A DNA stretch of 64,000 bases from Sipunculus nudus (GCA_026874595.1 CM049319.1:4804601-4868600); one strand, 5' to 3'; counted from the first letter of the stretch, positions 35,864 through 48,601 are shown. Numbers and translations: made by a program. The notes: generated from the sequence alone by a model not told the origin.

Positions 35864-37662
35864 CTTAGCGCGTGGTGCAACTTCTCCGTGATATAATCTT
35901 TGCATATTGAGTTTTCGAAGGCCAGGAAAAATTTGTAATCCTCCTTGAGCATATTTAAACATGTCTGCATGTCATCTCTGGAACAATCCATATCTCCACA
36001 ACTGCCGTATATGTCAACTGGAATGTGCTTTTGTAACTCTTTTGCATAAGCCAATCGTCCTGATTTATCATTACAATTGGACACAAACCAGGCAGCCATC
36101 TTGGTTTTTCCATCGGCGTAGTTTTTCCGTTGATTCATATCAGTTTGGTTGTGTCCACTGATGTCGTTTTCCATACTCCAGTTGTACTGCCAGTAAGGAA
36201 CCATAATTGTTGAATCAACCCGATAGGTGGCAGTCCAGTTCACTAGATTATTAAGACCAGTTAATTTCGACGTGTGAACGGGAGACTCCAAGTTAAAATA
36301 TATCCAGATTGTTCCGGGGCGTTTTGGGTAGATATGTGGCATACGGATGGCCGACATTAAGATCACCGCGTCAAGATGCGTGTTTTCACTGCTGAGTTCT
36401 TGGTACGTTACCCTGGAACAGGTATTGACGGGACATTCCATCTCCAGAAAGTGGTCCTGCCCGGAGGAGAATCTGTTAAAGGACATATCTAGGATGACTT
36501 TGAGTTTAGGTTTTGTGACGGAAGCACGTGGCCGAAGGGCGAGCTGCTTTGAAATACGATCGTTAGTTTCATTTAACCCACGTGGTAGATAATCAAATGG
36601 CACACTTAGTAGTGTTTTATCTCCTGTATATATCAAGGGAGGTTTTGGGACGGAAGTTGTTACATTTAAATACTGCGTATCTTTATCACTGACTCCTTGC
36701 CTCTGACCAGAAGGTTTACTAGTATTGTATTGTTTAATAACATCTCTTGCAAAATATGGCCTTCTATCTCCCTTTCGCCGATGGTTGCCTAAGCGACGAT
36801 TCATATTTTTATTTAAGTCGTTAATTTTGACGGCTTTCTGAATATCCATATTGTCGCCGGGCCTTTGAACTTGTTCCATTCGCTTAACATTTCCGTTTTT
36901 ATATAACCACGTTTTGTCGTGTCGATAACGACGGCGGCTTTGATGTTGTTGTATATTTATATTTTTCGTAGCGTCAACGACGCTTTCTTCTTCTGGAATT
37001 GGGTATTTAAGTTGCGGAATGTGAGAGTAAGGTGACTGTTCTGATGTAAGTGAGTCATGGTGCTTGACTATTTGATCATACCCGGCTCTTTTGTATGGCG
37101 TATGGTCACGTGATTGCACTTTTGGTTTATCTCTGGAATGATGATTGTCTGGAATTGGAATGTTAGGAGCTTGCCCGTCACGTGACACGTCGTCAAGGAG
37201 ATGATGACTGATGCGGCCGGCAGGCCCTAGTACTCCTTCGTGCTTATTTGATTTGTCCTCCGTGTTTAACAGGTCTGACAGACTAGACTGGCGCTGTACT
37301 GGAGGAATTTTTTTATGCTGTGACTGGCCATTGTCGTAATCAAATACATCGTTGTTATGGTATTCTTTAAAATTTTGCAAATCTAAAACTTCTTGTATTT
37401 TATGGTAATCATCAATGAAATCTGAATCTTTTTGTGTTTTGCGGTAATTATCTTCGATCACGTGATAATATGTATCTGGCCATTTCTCCTCAGTGTCTGA
37501 TGCGGCTCTTTTCACAAACTGGTCCTTGTCCTGATCGTACACCGGAAGACGTGGTGAGTTTTGACCTCCTTCATAGAAGATGATACTGCGGTATACAAAG
37601 TAGATCCCCGACACACTCAAGGCGAACGTGACGAGCGAACGTCTCCTGCGTAGACGGAACAT
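35864..37662 (-). CDS. Alpha-1,3-fucosyltransferase copy C (GT10) with long stem, coding exon 1
   Basis: Read from ATG 37660-37662, it encodes 599 residues plus two bases. A basic N-terminus and hydrophobic anchor (about 10-26) are followed by a hydrophilic stem of about 310 residues. The stem is rich in Asp, His, Lys, Arg and Gln, with clusters such as RRRYRH and RRKGDRR. The catalytic part starts near residue 340 (PPLIYTGDK...VPFDYLPRG). It contains FNLESP, N475-W-T-A-T-Y-R..DS, and FENSICKDYITEK at about 582-594 with the canonical Asp. With exon 2 the protein is about 715 residues against 350-430 for typical family members, the excess being almost wholly stem. The stem is continuous open frame with no stop, so it is real coding rather than read-through. 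It is opposite in orientation to copies A and B. Probably a type II Golgi fucosyltransferase; the stem may affect retention, cleavage or partners, which is inference. Confidence 0.92.
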
Positions 37663-37729
37663 TCTAGGTTATTTATGGTTTCGCTCACGTGTCAGCGCTC
37701 CGGCATTGCGGTAAGCTCTGGTAGAGTCC
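37663..37729 (-). other. 5'-UTR portion of copy C first coding exon, with splice acceptor
   Basis: On the minus strand a T-rich tract ending tttttttag (AG at 37731-37730) precedes a 67-nt leader and the ATG, matching copies A and B. The leader holds a tiny upstream ORF (ATG CCG GAG CGC TGA). Confidence 0.55.
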
Positions 37730-37797
37730 CTAAAAAAGAATGCAAAAGAAATCATATTGAACTAGTATAAACAGATTTTATGATTTTTTTTTCATTT

Positions 37798-37985
37798 TTG
37801 CCTTCGCTAGGAGGGTATGTGTTCTTTCAAGTTTGTGTGTGTGTTGTTGTTTGTTCACAACATTACTCATCATGCAGTAATGAACGGAATCCAATGGAAT
37901 TAACAGGACACCTCAGGAATGGGCCTATGAAGAACCGATAGATTTTGGTGTTGGTCCGGCTCATGATCCGGATCCAGAAATATTC
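37798..37985 (+). repeat. Dispersed repeat family, copy 1
   Basis: Runs from gccttcgctaggagggtatgtgttc to ggatccagaaatatt. It shares in order with 59090-59280: tttgttcacaacat, catgcagt-atgaa-ggaatc, gggaatgggcc, aaccgat-attttggtg and gatccggatccag-like blocks. It looks like a widely dispersed invertebrate repeat of unknown class. Confidence 0.65.
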
Positions 37986-38224
37986 ACAATTGTGCAGTCT
38001 CACAAGCATGACTGACATGGGGATTTAGGCTGAATAATTGAATGCAAACACTTGTTTAGGGGACTTTTTCATCAATGATCCTAGGAATATGAACCAATAA
38101 GTGAATGATAACACGGAATGCGGAGTATCCCACATTAGGTGCGCTTAGATGACAGAGGCCTGCATTCATGAGCATGCATATTTCTAGTAGATATATCATT
38201 CAAACAGTGCTACGTGATGACGAT

Positions 38225-38227
<3 letters not shown>

Positions 38228-38301
<74 letters not shown>
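38228..38301. repeat. (GA)n microsatellite
   Basis: About 37 GA units without interruption. Confidence 0.98.
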
Positions 38302-38303
<2 letters not shown>

Positions 38304-39140
38304 ATGTGTCAGAGGGGCAACAACACATTTAAGAAACAGGAGAGATACTTATTTTATAATCATTAATTCATAAATCCGTTTTGTACTGAAAAGAGGACAA
38401 CATGAGCATGAGAGTGCGCTGTTTTAATGAAACCCCAAGCGCTCCCCATTAAACGTACAATCATATTAACTGGTATTGTTGGAACGTCTGTAAAACCTCC
38501 CGGAGACCCATTAGCCCTTCCGAAGTACGGCGGTCCGAGGCAAATTTTACGACACTATGACGTCACGGCTGGGGCAGGAAGCCAACGTTCTGCACGGAAG
38601 ACTGCAAATGGACGCTAAACACGCTGTGGGGTAAAGGTTAACAAAAACAGGGCAGACGGTGATGATTGGGGTATGAGCTATGTAATTGGAAGGTTTCCAT
38701 CCGTTCATGTTTACAGCTCTCCCATTGACCGTGACATATGTGAGGATTACTTTACCTTGTCTTTCCTTCGTCAACAACAGAGGCTGCTATACCTCTCATA
38801 TAGATATCACGTGTCCGACTGGTGCGTGTAAGATATTCACATTCACAAACCTATATATTTAGAACAAATTTTAAAATATAACCAGCGGCGGACAGGGAAG
38901 GGGCGGCCTTGGATATTTGAGTGAAAGCGATACATTGCTGTGACCTTCACCAATTAAAAATAAACACATAGAACAAAAAAGCATTTCTTATATTCTTTAC
39001 ATAATTGTTCTATGGTCACAGGGGCCCGCCTGGATCTGTGTTTATATACCATCGGCCTACTGGGAAACTTCTTACCTCCCCTATAAGGCCTAGTCCGCCT
39101 CTCCATTTAACTGGAAATATACACAGTCAATACCAGTTCC

Positions 39141-39204
39141 TATACACACACGCGCCCGCGCGCGCGCGCACACACACACACACACACGCACACGTATATG
39201 CGTA
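39141..39204. repeat. Alternating purine-pyrimidine CG/CA tract
   Basis: Runs of CA flank a (CG)n core (cgcgcgcgcg) with few breaks in alternation. Such tracts can adopt Z-DNA under negative supercoiling; that property is known for the sequence type, not shown here. Confidence 0.8.
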
Positions 39205-42111
39205 CAAGAGAGGACCTTCCTTTCACACTAAACTTCCGAGGACTAACAGTTCTGCTGGAGTTAGCAAGAAGAGCTATTGAGATCCTAAACATTTAGGGTA
39301 CGCATGTTTCCTCGCACACTTTTTTTAAAGAAAAAGGCTGGTTAGACGTGAGAACGATGTTTTGACTCAGCGCATAACTTGCGAGGACAAGCTGCGAGGA
39401 CTTTCAGTTGATGTCATGTCTTCGTGTCATAGAGAGGACCTACTAATCAGCATATCAAGCACACTTTTGTTAAACATATTTATTTATAACAGGATTACAA
39501 AAAAGGAAACATGACACAAGCAATACGATTATAAAGAATCAATTAATAATATAATGATGTAAAATGCTCTCTCGATACAATAAGTGCAAAGCAAAACAAT
39601 ACAAACGATAAACATATATTTACATATAATTACACTGGATGGTAAGATTAATTATTTTTATCATGTAAACCGTTTTGTGTCTACTATAAACCATAGAACC
39701 AAGCTGCTCACAGTTTTTCTTGACAGATCAGAAGGTATACCTATCATGTAGATAAGAAAATATTTTATTTATTTATTTATGTTTTTTTGTTTTCTGTTTA
39801 CTCCTGAAACCATGGTAATATAAGGTTCTCACGATCTAAATAAGATCTGATACCGCTAAACGGGTTGGTTAACCAGTTTAAACATATTATCGAGCACCCG
39901 GCTTACACACACACAATTCTAACCATCTTGCCATCATCTTGCTCTCAATTGATGGCGCTGTCACACACACACACACACAAAATAAATTTCAAACAGTGCG
40001 TGGGGATTTGGCACGAATGTACGTCGAGGACAGCGTCCAGGCGAGAATCTCTCTGCGGAGAGAGTTTGGTTCAAGGGGAGGTGTATCGGCAAAACTAAGA
40101 GCGGAATAATTTTTTTTACCACGCCCAAATTCTTACATTACAGTGGGAATTTTTTACAAAGCGGAACTGATATTAAACGATACATAGCATTAGCTTACTA
40201 TTTATATTCCGCCTTGACAAATTTTAAATTTGTTTGGACGATACTAGACGTATTAAATCTTGTCCGCAATGTGCGAGATTTAAATCCTAGGATGGGTTAG
40301 GGGAGGTTTTCATCTATCATATATAGACAGAGAGTTTGTGATTTGCCCTATGGTGAAAATCCACAGAGACGCAAGATTACAGTTGCAAAATCAAAGCAAG
40401 GTCATATTATGATGGTTTTTAATCCTCGATGTTCGTATGATCCTAACTTCCTTCTGTCATAACATGTGAGTCTTCAGACTCATGTACCTCAATCTCTGGT
40501 GAAATTCTGTAACTGTAAAGGATGATGTATATGTATTATTTACCTTGTGTACGCCTACCTTCCATGAAACTCCGGAATATGTAAGTAATAGTGCTCCTCA
40601 CAACATCAACCAAGTTGTTGTGGAGTGCCACACACATAAATATACAGCTTCTAGTATAATAACTTCTAGTATTTAACTTCCTCAATAGCTATGTATGTGT
40701 ACTGTTGCTTCTGTACACAGTTATGTGTGTTAACATTCCTGTACGTGACGTCAGGCACTAAATGAGAAACTTGTATATCGTACATACGCAGATATTAAAA
40801 CCACTCTAACACGTGTATAGCGTACCTTATCTCTGGCCTTTAATACAAGTCTAAAGGCGCTTTCTAAAATAAGTCAACATGGTCTTTTACCTCACGACTC
40901 AGTCCGTCGCGTGTCGTGTTTGTAGAGCAGGATTTGTAGATTTTGCCTGCACCCTTAATACACGAAGGCTTTATCTGCATGTACATAAATAGAAGAGGTA
41001 TTTTTTTTTATAAACCGCTACACCCGGGTGATCCCATTCAACATTGATGATGGAGCGCGTATAGACTGACTCGAGCCGGTTTATGTGTACGTGCGACTAT
41101 TTACACGCTAACACTCTCTGCTTCCTGTGATGTTGTACAATCACAGGTACCGCATGCACCGTATATAACTCAGCGTACACAACATATTCCCGGCAACCAA
41201 GGCAAGTGCTATGTTAAGCCGAAGAAATAAAAACATTTATTTAAATAACCCATATAAATAGATATTAAAAAAAAAACAACACGTTTTTAGGACCATACAA
41301 TGCGGATTTCCTTTCAACATATGAAGTTTCATTGGGTAAATCAGAAAACTGCATTCCATGGAATGCAAGCCTCCGCCGTGTGTGTGTTGGGGGGGGGGGG
41401 GGCTATTGTGGGATGCATCCAAAACCTTTTTTGCATTCACTTATTCGGCCCATAGTCCCAGGTCTATTTGTGCATAAGTGACTGTACATTTGGGAATATT
41501 CCCAGATCTTTCCTATATTCGGATCATCCAGATCCACACCCAAATCTGATCAATTCTTCATTTGCCCATTCTCGAGATGCCCTGAGATTCCATCCACCAT
41601 TGAGTTATGTTGGGAACAAACACACAAACAAACACATAGACACACACACACACACACAAACACACACATACCGGGATTAAGCATGCATTCCTGGTGCAGG
41701 CATAAAAGCAGCCTTATATTTTAGTCGTCAAAGTCCTCCTGTCGCATTCAGAATTCTTCGAGACATTATAAGCTAATATGAGATATGCAAAGATTCAAAC
41801 TACTTTTGGAAATCCAGAAAAAGAAACTATGATAATTTAAGCAAATAAACATAGAGAAAAAACTGTTTTGATGGGAAAATCTAAAACCGTAGGGGGGATG
41901 GGGTTATTCTGACACGGGGGTTTTCTTAAATCACTAATCCAGGAAACCTGGATACGTGTCGGAGGTTGTACCTGCTCAGAACATCTCTCCCCAGTTAGGG
42001 ATTGTGGGAACGGTCGGAGCTACTTATCTGAATAGTCAAACATTAGAGACAAGATTCATAATATTATATGAAAAAGACCTTCTTTCCTTATTGAACGTAC
42101 GTATACTTACC

Positions 42112-42520
42112 AGCAGTGATGCAGTCGAGTCGATACCATCCAGTCCGAGTGCAAGTCCGAGTCAAGGCCACCCGAGTCCGAGTCCTTGAAGTTCAATTCG
42201 AGTCCACCTCCTTCAAGTCCGAGTCACCTAAAACCCCGAGTCCAAGACCAAGACCAAGTCAAATACAAATATCCACAGAAAGCAATTAAAACTGGAAATT
42301 TCAGATTATCATATGCATATTAAAGTTTGTTTACACATACTTTTACTGTAATATATATTATACATTTAATTCTTTATAGTATGTGACAGACTTTTTTTCT
42401 ATTTGACTAGGGATGGACTAGGCCAGATTTCTCGGGTCCTTACCTCCGTGTCAGAATATGGTCCGAGTCCAGCACCCTCGAGTCTAGGCAAAGTGCGGTC
42501 TCGAGCCCTACACCATTGCT
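42112..42520. mobile_element. MITE-like element with degenerate CCGAGT repeats
   Basis: The left end agcagtgatgcag and the right end, read in reverse complement as agcaatggtgtag, form an imperfect terminal inverted repeat (10 of 13). Just inside both ends are runs of cgagtc/ccgagt hexamers. The interior is AT-rich and non-coding. No TSD was firmly identified. ORFs over it reflect the hexamer repeats. Confidence 0.45.
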
Positions 42521-43565
42521 TTCCGGATGTTACTTGATTTAATAAGTCAGTGTTGCAATACATTAATGTGCATTTAATTCGGCTTAACCACAATCCCTGA
42601 CCAGGAGGATTGTGAGTGCAAATCCGCATGCGCAGTATAATCGATAAATATGATGTGTTTGAACTTGAGACCCTCATTTAATCATCGCCCAAATGTGGAT
42701 GATTACATGAAGAAGTATTATACGCATTAGTCTGCAGCACTGAGCTTTTTCCAGCTGTTAATACCATTTAGGAAGTAGATATTACCTGTTGTTGATACAA
42801 TATTAACGGGGCACGGTTTTACAGTCCATCTGTATTTAACGTGTGGCACATTTCCCAACCTCCCCAACCATAACCATAGGGTAGTCGGGAGACTGAGAAA
42901 ATAACCCCGGTCAAAACGAAAATAAATGCTTGAAAAAGAAAGCTATATATCCTGAACCAACTGCTTCATTATGAGCTGGTCTCTACATGTGCAAACGGGC
43001 GCATTCAAGTGTTCTTAGTTATTAATTCAGAACATTTAATTGTCAATGACTTTTAAGCGATGGTAAGAGATGTGTGAAGGCGATCGTTTTGGAGAAACTG
43101 TATATGTATACTATATTTATTTATTCATTATGTAGTCATGATGTATGAATTATTCATGTCCCTGTTAGACGTATGAGTAAGCATACAAAACCTTGCACAG
43201 AGTAATATATAGCCCGATGTTGGTATAGATGTATTGCTGCCAGTTCGCATATTTATGGCAGTACTGCATGGTGATAGATAGATATACCTGTAACGTTTTT
43301 GTTTCTGGTCTTCTACACTTCTGTACAAATAAAATATTTATTTTCGTGCTGGCTTTAGTTTTATCAGTAACCGTGATTTCACGTCTACCCTTCTGATCAT
43401 AAATCAAACGTATTACTGTCACTTTTCACCAGGACATTCCTAGATTAGTGCATGCAGCAAGAGCCAATCAATCGTCCTCTCTCTATAGCTCATATAACAG
43501 CACCGTATGTACTGAGGACAGATACAGAAACTCATAGTTCTTCATACATCTCACGTGCACTACAC

Positions 43566-43567
<2 letters not shown>

Positions 43568-43615
<48 letters not shown>
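43568..43615. repeat. (TC)n microsatellite
   Basis: About 24 TC units. Confidence 0.98.
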
Positions 43616-43618
<3 letters not shown>

Positions 43619-45586
43619 ACATTTTCCTCAAGGTAAATACATGGAGTGACATGAGTATGTTATCGTCGCTGCTCTCCCATGCAGCCCTGAGTACATTAAA
43701 CTGCACCCATTTATAGACAAAATATATTAAAATAAATAAAATGTCAATACTAGTGTTAAACTCGGTTGGCTCATTGAGACAATGCCCCATTTAAAATCTC
43801 CGTACAGCTGGCCTCTTAAAGCCCTCATTCGAAGCAGTATTAACGCTCTTAATAGAACTATATATATATAATTAAGATTTTCTAATATAAATTGTATTCT
43901 AAACTTTTGGAGAACTAGTTATGTCAGACATTACATAATTTTCCATTCGCATTTAATTCTTCATGAAGACTTCAGGGTTCTTTTTTATATTTGTGTATGT
44001 TATTCTTCGCCAAACGATAATTTATTATTTATTTAGATATTAAAGAGCGTCACTAACCTGGAATGGATCGACAAACGACCCCATACCGTGCACTGTGAGG
44101 AGGGTAAACATGGCGTGTCACGATGACGACCTGGTCACGTGATCTCGCATGGTCTATGATGACGTTAAGGACCTTTTGCGCAATTATGCCCGTCACGTAA
44201 AACTACGTTTTTGGCTGAGGATCAAAGAAAGCGCTTTATCATGCCGGGCACAGGTCATTAGGTGCAACATGCTCGTACCCAGGTCTTTTGTTCTTTAATA
44301 TGCTGCAGAATTATTTTATACTTAATGCCTATTGCCTCGTATGTGTGCGTCGATTACAGGATTGAATAGAAACGTATATAAAAATGTCGCATTTGCATAC
44401 CTGTAAGTAAGTTTATAATATGCATTTACATTTACTTATGAAAACATCTAGTTTTCACATGCAAATACAATTCTAAAATCCACTAAATATTTGATAATCG
44501 CCGCAATATTTATTAACATGTATACATGTATATAAGTGAAGGTTAGGTTAGACTGAGTATTGGCATTTGTTACCAAACTGTGCTGGTGCATTATACTTCA
44601 CAATGTTTATCGAATTACAATTTGCATTAAAGTTTAATCGTATTTTGAGTCTACACGCAAACACACACACACAAACATATACATATATATAAATATTAAT
44701 AGTTATATCTTCACTATCGGGAATGATATCAACAACTATTTATTACTTTTCGCAGTGTACCGGGTGTTGTTTCGGATCAAAGGAGAAAGCTATTCACGTG
44801 CAGATACAAAATAGAAAACACCTACATGCGCGGAAGAGCTCACCCCCCACTGGGTCTACGGTAGGGCCAGCAGCCAGCTGTTATTGCAGGTACATACATG
44901 CCCCCAGATGTATTGGCAACTGGCTAGAATAATGTAAACCATATTTTGGCGGACCAGAGATCTCATATTCCCGGGTACAGTGCCTTTAGTCTTGTTCTTT
45001 GATATACGTATGTCCCGTCAAATAGAATATATACAATCATGTATTGGATTTACTTTGTGACTTATAAATAGTCAGGCAATTTTATGAATAAGATTTTTTT
45101 TTGCAATAGCTGGTTTATATATAACCTAGTCTAGGGGCCACTGTGTAAGCCAGCAGATATATAAACAGTGATAATACCTCATCTATCTAGAGGAATGCTG
45201 TAAAATATTTAATTATCAGTTTACGACTCTGTATATACTAAACGTTAAGCACGCTGGAGCATCGTGTTATTACTCGGAGCTTCACGCCGTTGCCGGTATA
45301 TCGGCATCCGGGCGATCATCAGATAACGGTCGCTTGTTGGGGATGACTTTCTTTTTACACGGTTCGGTGCTTTCAGGTGTCGGCATTTCGAAATAAATTC
45401 ACTTCGCCTGTTTAATAGGATAATCGACTTGTCGCTTTTGTGGTGCAGTATGCTGTATTTCTCCTCCATACAGAGATTACATTGGTCCGAGGTTCCATAA
45501 GTTAATGATATTTATTATTGATATATAATATTATATATTATTATATTATTGATATCTTATTGATATATAAATATGTATATAAATAA

Positions 45587-45590
<4 letters not shown>

Positions 45591-45663
<73 letters not shown>
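45591..45663. repeat. (AT)n microsatellite
   Basis: About 36 AT units, preceded by AT-rich degenerate sequence from about 45515. Confidence 0.97.
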
Positions 45664-45666
<3 letters not shown>

Positions 45667-46400
45667 GTCCATAAGTTGATGAGCACACGACACAGTGTGT
45701 TGTATATTTTATCTTCTAAAGCGGTTATGTTTTCATTTTTTTAAATGTTAGTCTGTCTTATGTCAATATAACGCAAAGTAAATATCTACGAAACTGAGGA
45801 TTAGCTGGAAAGGAGATGTGGATCTTGTAGGATCGTGTTGCCTATTTTGTGTTTTGCGTTTTACTGAGTGTCCTACAAATGTAGAGGTATCGGGTTACGG
45901 ACAAATTATATAATTAACAAACTAGATAAAAACAGGAATCATTATAATGAAGTTTGGATCAAAATGAATCACAAATACAGGTACAAACATGTAAAACATG
46001 GAAACGTCTCGGAAAACTCCTTTAAGGGAAATATTGCATATCCATATTGGCATGATGGACATGATTTGATCTAAATGAGGATTTGGAAAAATCAGCGACG
46101 ATTTTAATAAAAAAAATACATACGTTCATTTTCATAATCAAGGGACCTCTGGATACTATAAATAAGTGTCTTGAATGACATCCCCCTCCACCCAAGGAGT
46201 GAAGTATATATCCCCACTTGTCCTGGGGGTATTACATATAGAAATGTAGGTTAATTCAAAGGGGGCGGGGGTATATTCAGAGGACACGGGAACATTTTTT
46301 TTATAAGATTAACGGGTCTGGTATCTCACACTGGAGCTTGGCTGAGTTCTATTAATTTTATCAAGCCAACTCACACTGGAGGGATGAGAAATGAGAATTC

Positions 46401-46766
46401 TCAGAAACATACATTACCACTACTCTGCTTTTTATTGAGAATTTGATAAGGTCGGCAACTTCTGCCGGTAGCTGGAAAACAGAGACGCAGACGAGGGCTC
46501 TTAGAGGCACTTCTGTAAGGCTCAAGGTCACTTAAACGTGGGAGTTTATATACTTGTTTACAGTATTCAATGTCGGCGTAAATATCATGTGAAATTGGTG
46601 AAGACAGCATTAATAGAGCGCGCACCTCCACCAGCATCGACGTTGCTTCATCTCCATCTATTCCGTCAAAAGGTAAACCATAAATACATGTAAACCTTTT
46701 TACAAGTGTGCTCATTGCGTGTAATAACCGGCTGGCAGCTGCGTTTGGATCCGATGAATCAGCCAT
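46401..46766 (-). CDS. Hypothetical protein or first coding exon (121 codons)
   Basis: Not recognised. The ATG at 46764-46766 has a good animal context (aagcATGG). The first ~95 residues have the composition of a soluble helical protein (for example MADSSDPNAAASRLLHAMST, then acidic and Leu-rich segments). The last ~25 residues look less ordered. A possible splice donor, AGTG|GTAATG, lies at 46417 on the minus strand, so it may be a first exon with the true coding part ending there. Local GC content is higher than around it. No partner exon was found, and transposon origin is possible. Confidence 0.3.
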   Translation of the reverse strand: MADSSDPNAAASRLLHAMSTLVKRFTCIYGLPFDGIDGDEATSMLVEVRALLMLSSPISHDIYADIEYCKQVYKLPRLSDLEPYRSASKSPRLRLCFPATGRSCRPYQILNKKQSSGNVCF

Positions 46767-47708
46767 GCTTGCTTTTGCCGAGAAGAATTAGAAACAAGAT
46801 AGTGTAGGGTCATAATCTTGGAATATGCGACCATTTTGTTTGTACTTTCATTCACTATCGGCTTGACATACATATCCCCTTTGAATGAAAATTAGCTGCT
46901 GTTCACTTCTTAAAAGCGGAGGCCAAATCCATATAGAAATCAAATGCAAAATGGCACAAGACACCATCTTAAAAAAATGTAATATATCTGTCATCAGATA
47001 GGCTTAAAAGACTACATGAGGTGTCATTTCCGACAAATTCTGACAATACAAGTTCACTGTAGTGATTTCCGGATCATTTAAACCTTTAAATTAAAAAATG
47101 GCGAACAACGTCCCTTGAAAAACAGAAACCTCTTCACTATTATAGATGTATAGGTACATTTTTCACTTTTGTCTTTTAAGATATTGAACAAAATATAAGG
47201 ACATAACGCCCCGAACACTCAGAGATATTCAACACCGATGTGGGTCACTTGTGAGGTGGAGATTTTTAAATTCATCGGTAACTTTCTGAAATTTCAAATA
47301 TATAAACAATCAGAGGGTCAAAGGGACAGACCGAGGGAAAAATGAACCGTTCTTTCGTACAACGTTCTTTGACACAGCGAAAGCCTTTACTCACTTAAAT
47401 TTTCCTTTAATTGAACAAGAAGGTTTGAATTTAATTTAAATTAAACCTGATTGGTTGAACAGTTATGTGCCATGACGGTTCCATGAAACCGAAAAAAATA
47501 TCTTTTTGGCTGGAGTAGGCCTACACCATATGCTATATGACTTCACGCTCAATTTCATAGATGCATGCAACCAAATGCATGGTCCAAGTCATACAACATA
47601 AATAGGGTTTTTGTTAATCAAAAGAATGTACTGTGAACACACGATATCTTTCAGCATTGTTGTAGGGGACCTTATTTGTTTTCTTCTCAGTCCTTTACTT
47701 ACTATATC

Positions 47709-47906
47709 CTGGGGCGGATCCAGCACGGGGGAGGGGTTGGGGGGGGGGAGAATCCGAACCAGCCGCCGAAACCTTTTTGAAGGGTTTCACAAAACATTTT
47801 CGCCCTGGAACCCCTTTTTCCTGAGGTGGGGAACATTTTTTAAGGTTTTATCATTAGTCCTCCTGAGTTGGACCCCTCCTCTCAATAAATCCTGGATCCG
47901 CCCCTG
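47709..47906. mobile_element. 198-bp MITE with 15-bp TIRs and 5-bp TSD
   Basis: Left end CTGGGGCGGATCCAG and right end CTGGATCCGCCCCTG are inverted repeats (14 of 15 match). The element is flanked by atatc at 47704-47708 and 47907-47911. The interior is non-coding, with a G run and an aataaa, so it is non-autonomous and depends on a transposase elsewhere. The 98-codon ORF across it is not a gene. The superfamily is not determined from a 5-bp TSD alone. Confidence 0.85.
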
Positions 47907-48599
47907 ATATCCCTTGAAATAAAATGTCCTTCTAGTTAAATTTCTGGTAAATAATGTTACTTTTCTTATTTCAACAGATGTTTCGGACTTTATTTTAAAA
48001 CTGTATTAACATTTGCAGAAAGTCTTTGAATTAAACGAATTAAGTTTTTTTTTATACATATGTATATATTAAGTAAATATGTCCTAATGGAACACCCGTA
48101 TGGTAATAAACAGCCGTCCGTCTGTGTACCAAATCCAAGGCAACGTTACTCCGGCCGACATAACGAAGTGCTCCCCTACTCTGTCTCACTTGGTCCATGT
48201 TGGACGACATATAATTCAGCTTGTCAATGCCTCGTTAAGGTGGTGCTGCTCTGTCATTATTGTAGGAGATTCTATCAATTCTCGCTAAGGATGGGAATTC
48301 CTGTGACCTGTCCCGTCTATAAATATCACAAATACACTTTGTCCCTCCCTCTCTCATATAATGATAATGATGATGATGATAATAATAATAATAATATATG
48401 TAGCCGTGTTAGACTCAGTACAGGGTAATACGATAAAGACGCCTCAGTGTAGTCTGAGCTTTTGAATTTTTTTTCACGAGTTTTTGAAGCTTAAAAAGCT
48501 CCTGGAGCATATAATAGTAAACCTTAAAATAAATAAAAATACTCAGTTAGTGATCAACACATTACAGCTACGTTTTATTTAGTTACCACTTGGAGAAGG

Positions 48600-48601
<2 letters not shown>

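Larger units (their letters stand above)
37730..42111. other. Non-coding region upstream of copy C
   Basis: Holds a copy of the dispersed repeat (37798-37985), a GA microsatellite, an alternating CG/CA tract and a G run near 41388-41402. No exon recognised. The untranslated first exon of copy C should lie in or beyond this region on the minus strand. Confidence 0.4.
42521..46417. other. Non-coding region with microsatellites
   Basis: Holds a TC microsatellite and an AT microsatellite. The minus-strand ORF at 45245-45469 (74 codons) is locally GC-richer but matches no family I recognise. No exon recognised with confidence. Confidence 0.4.

Noticed and set aside
48060-48428. 122-codon ORF ending in an Asp/Asn run
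   Set aside because: The run comes from a gatgat/aataat microsatellite, and the rest has no domain; a second frame (48100-48288) is equally open.
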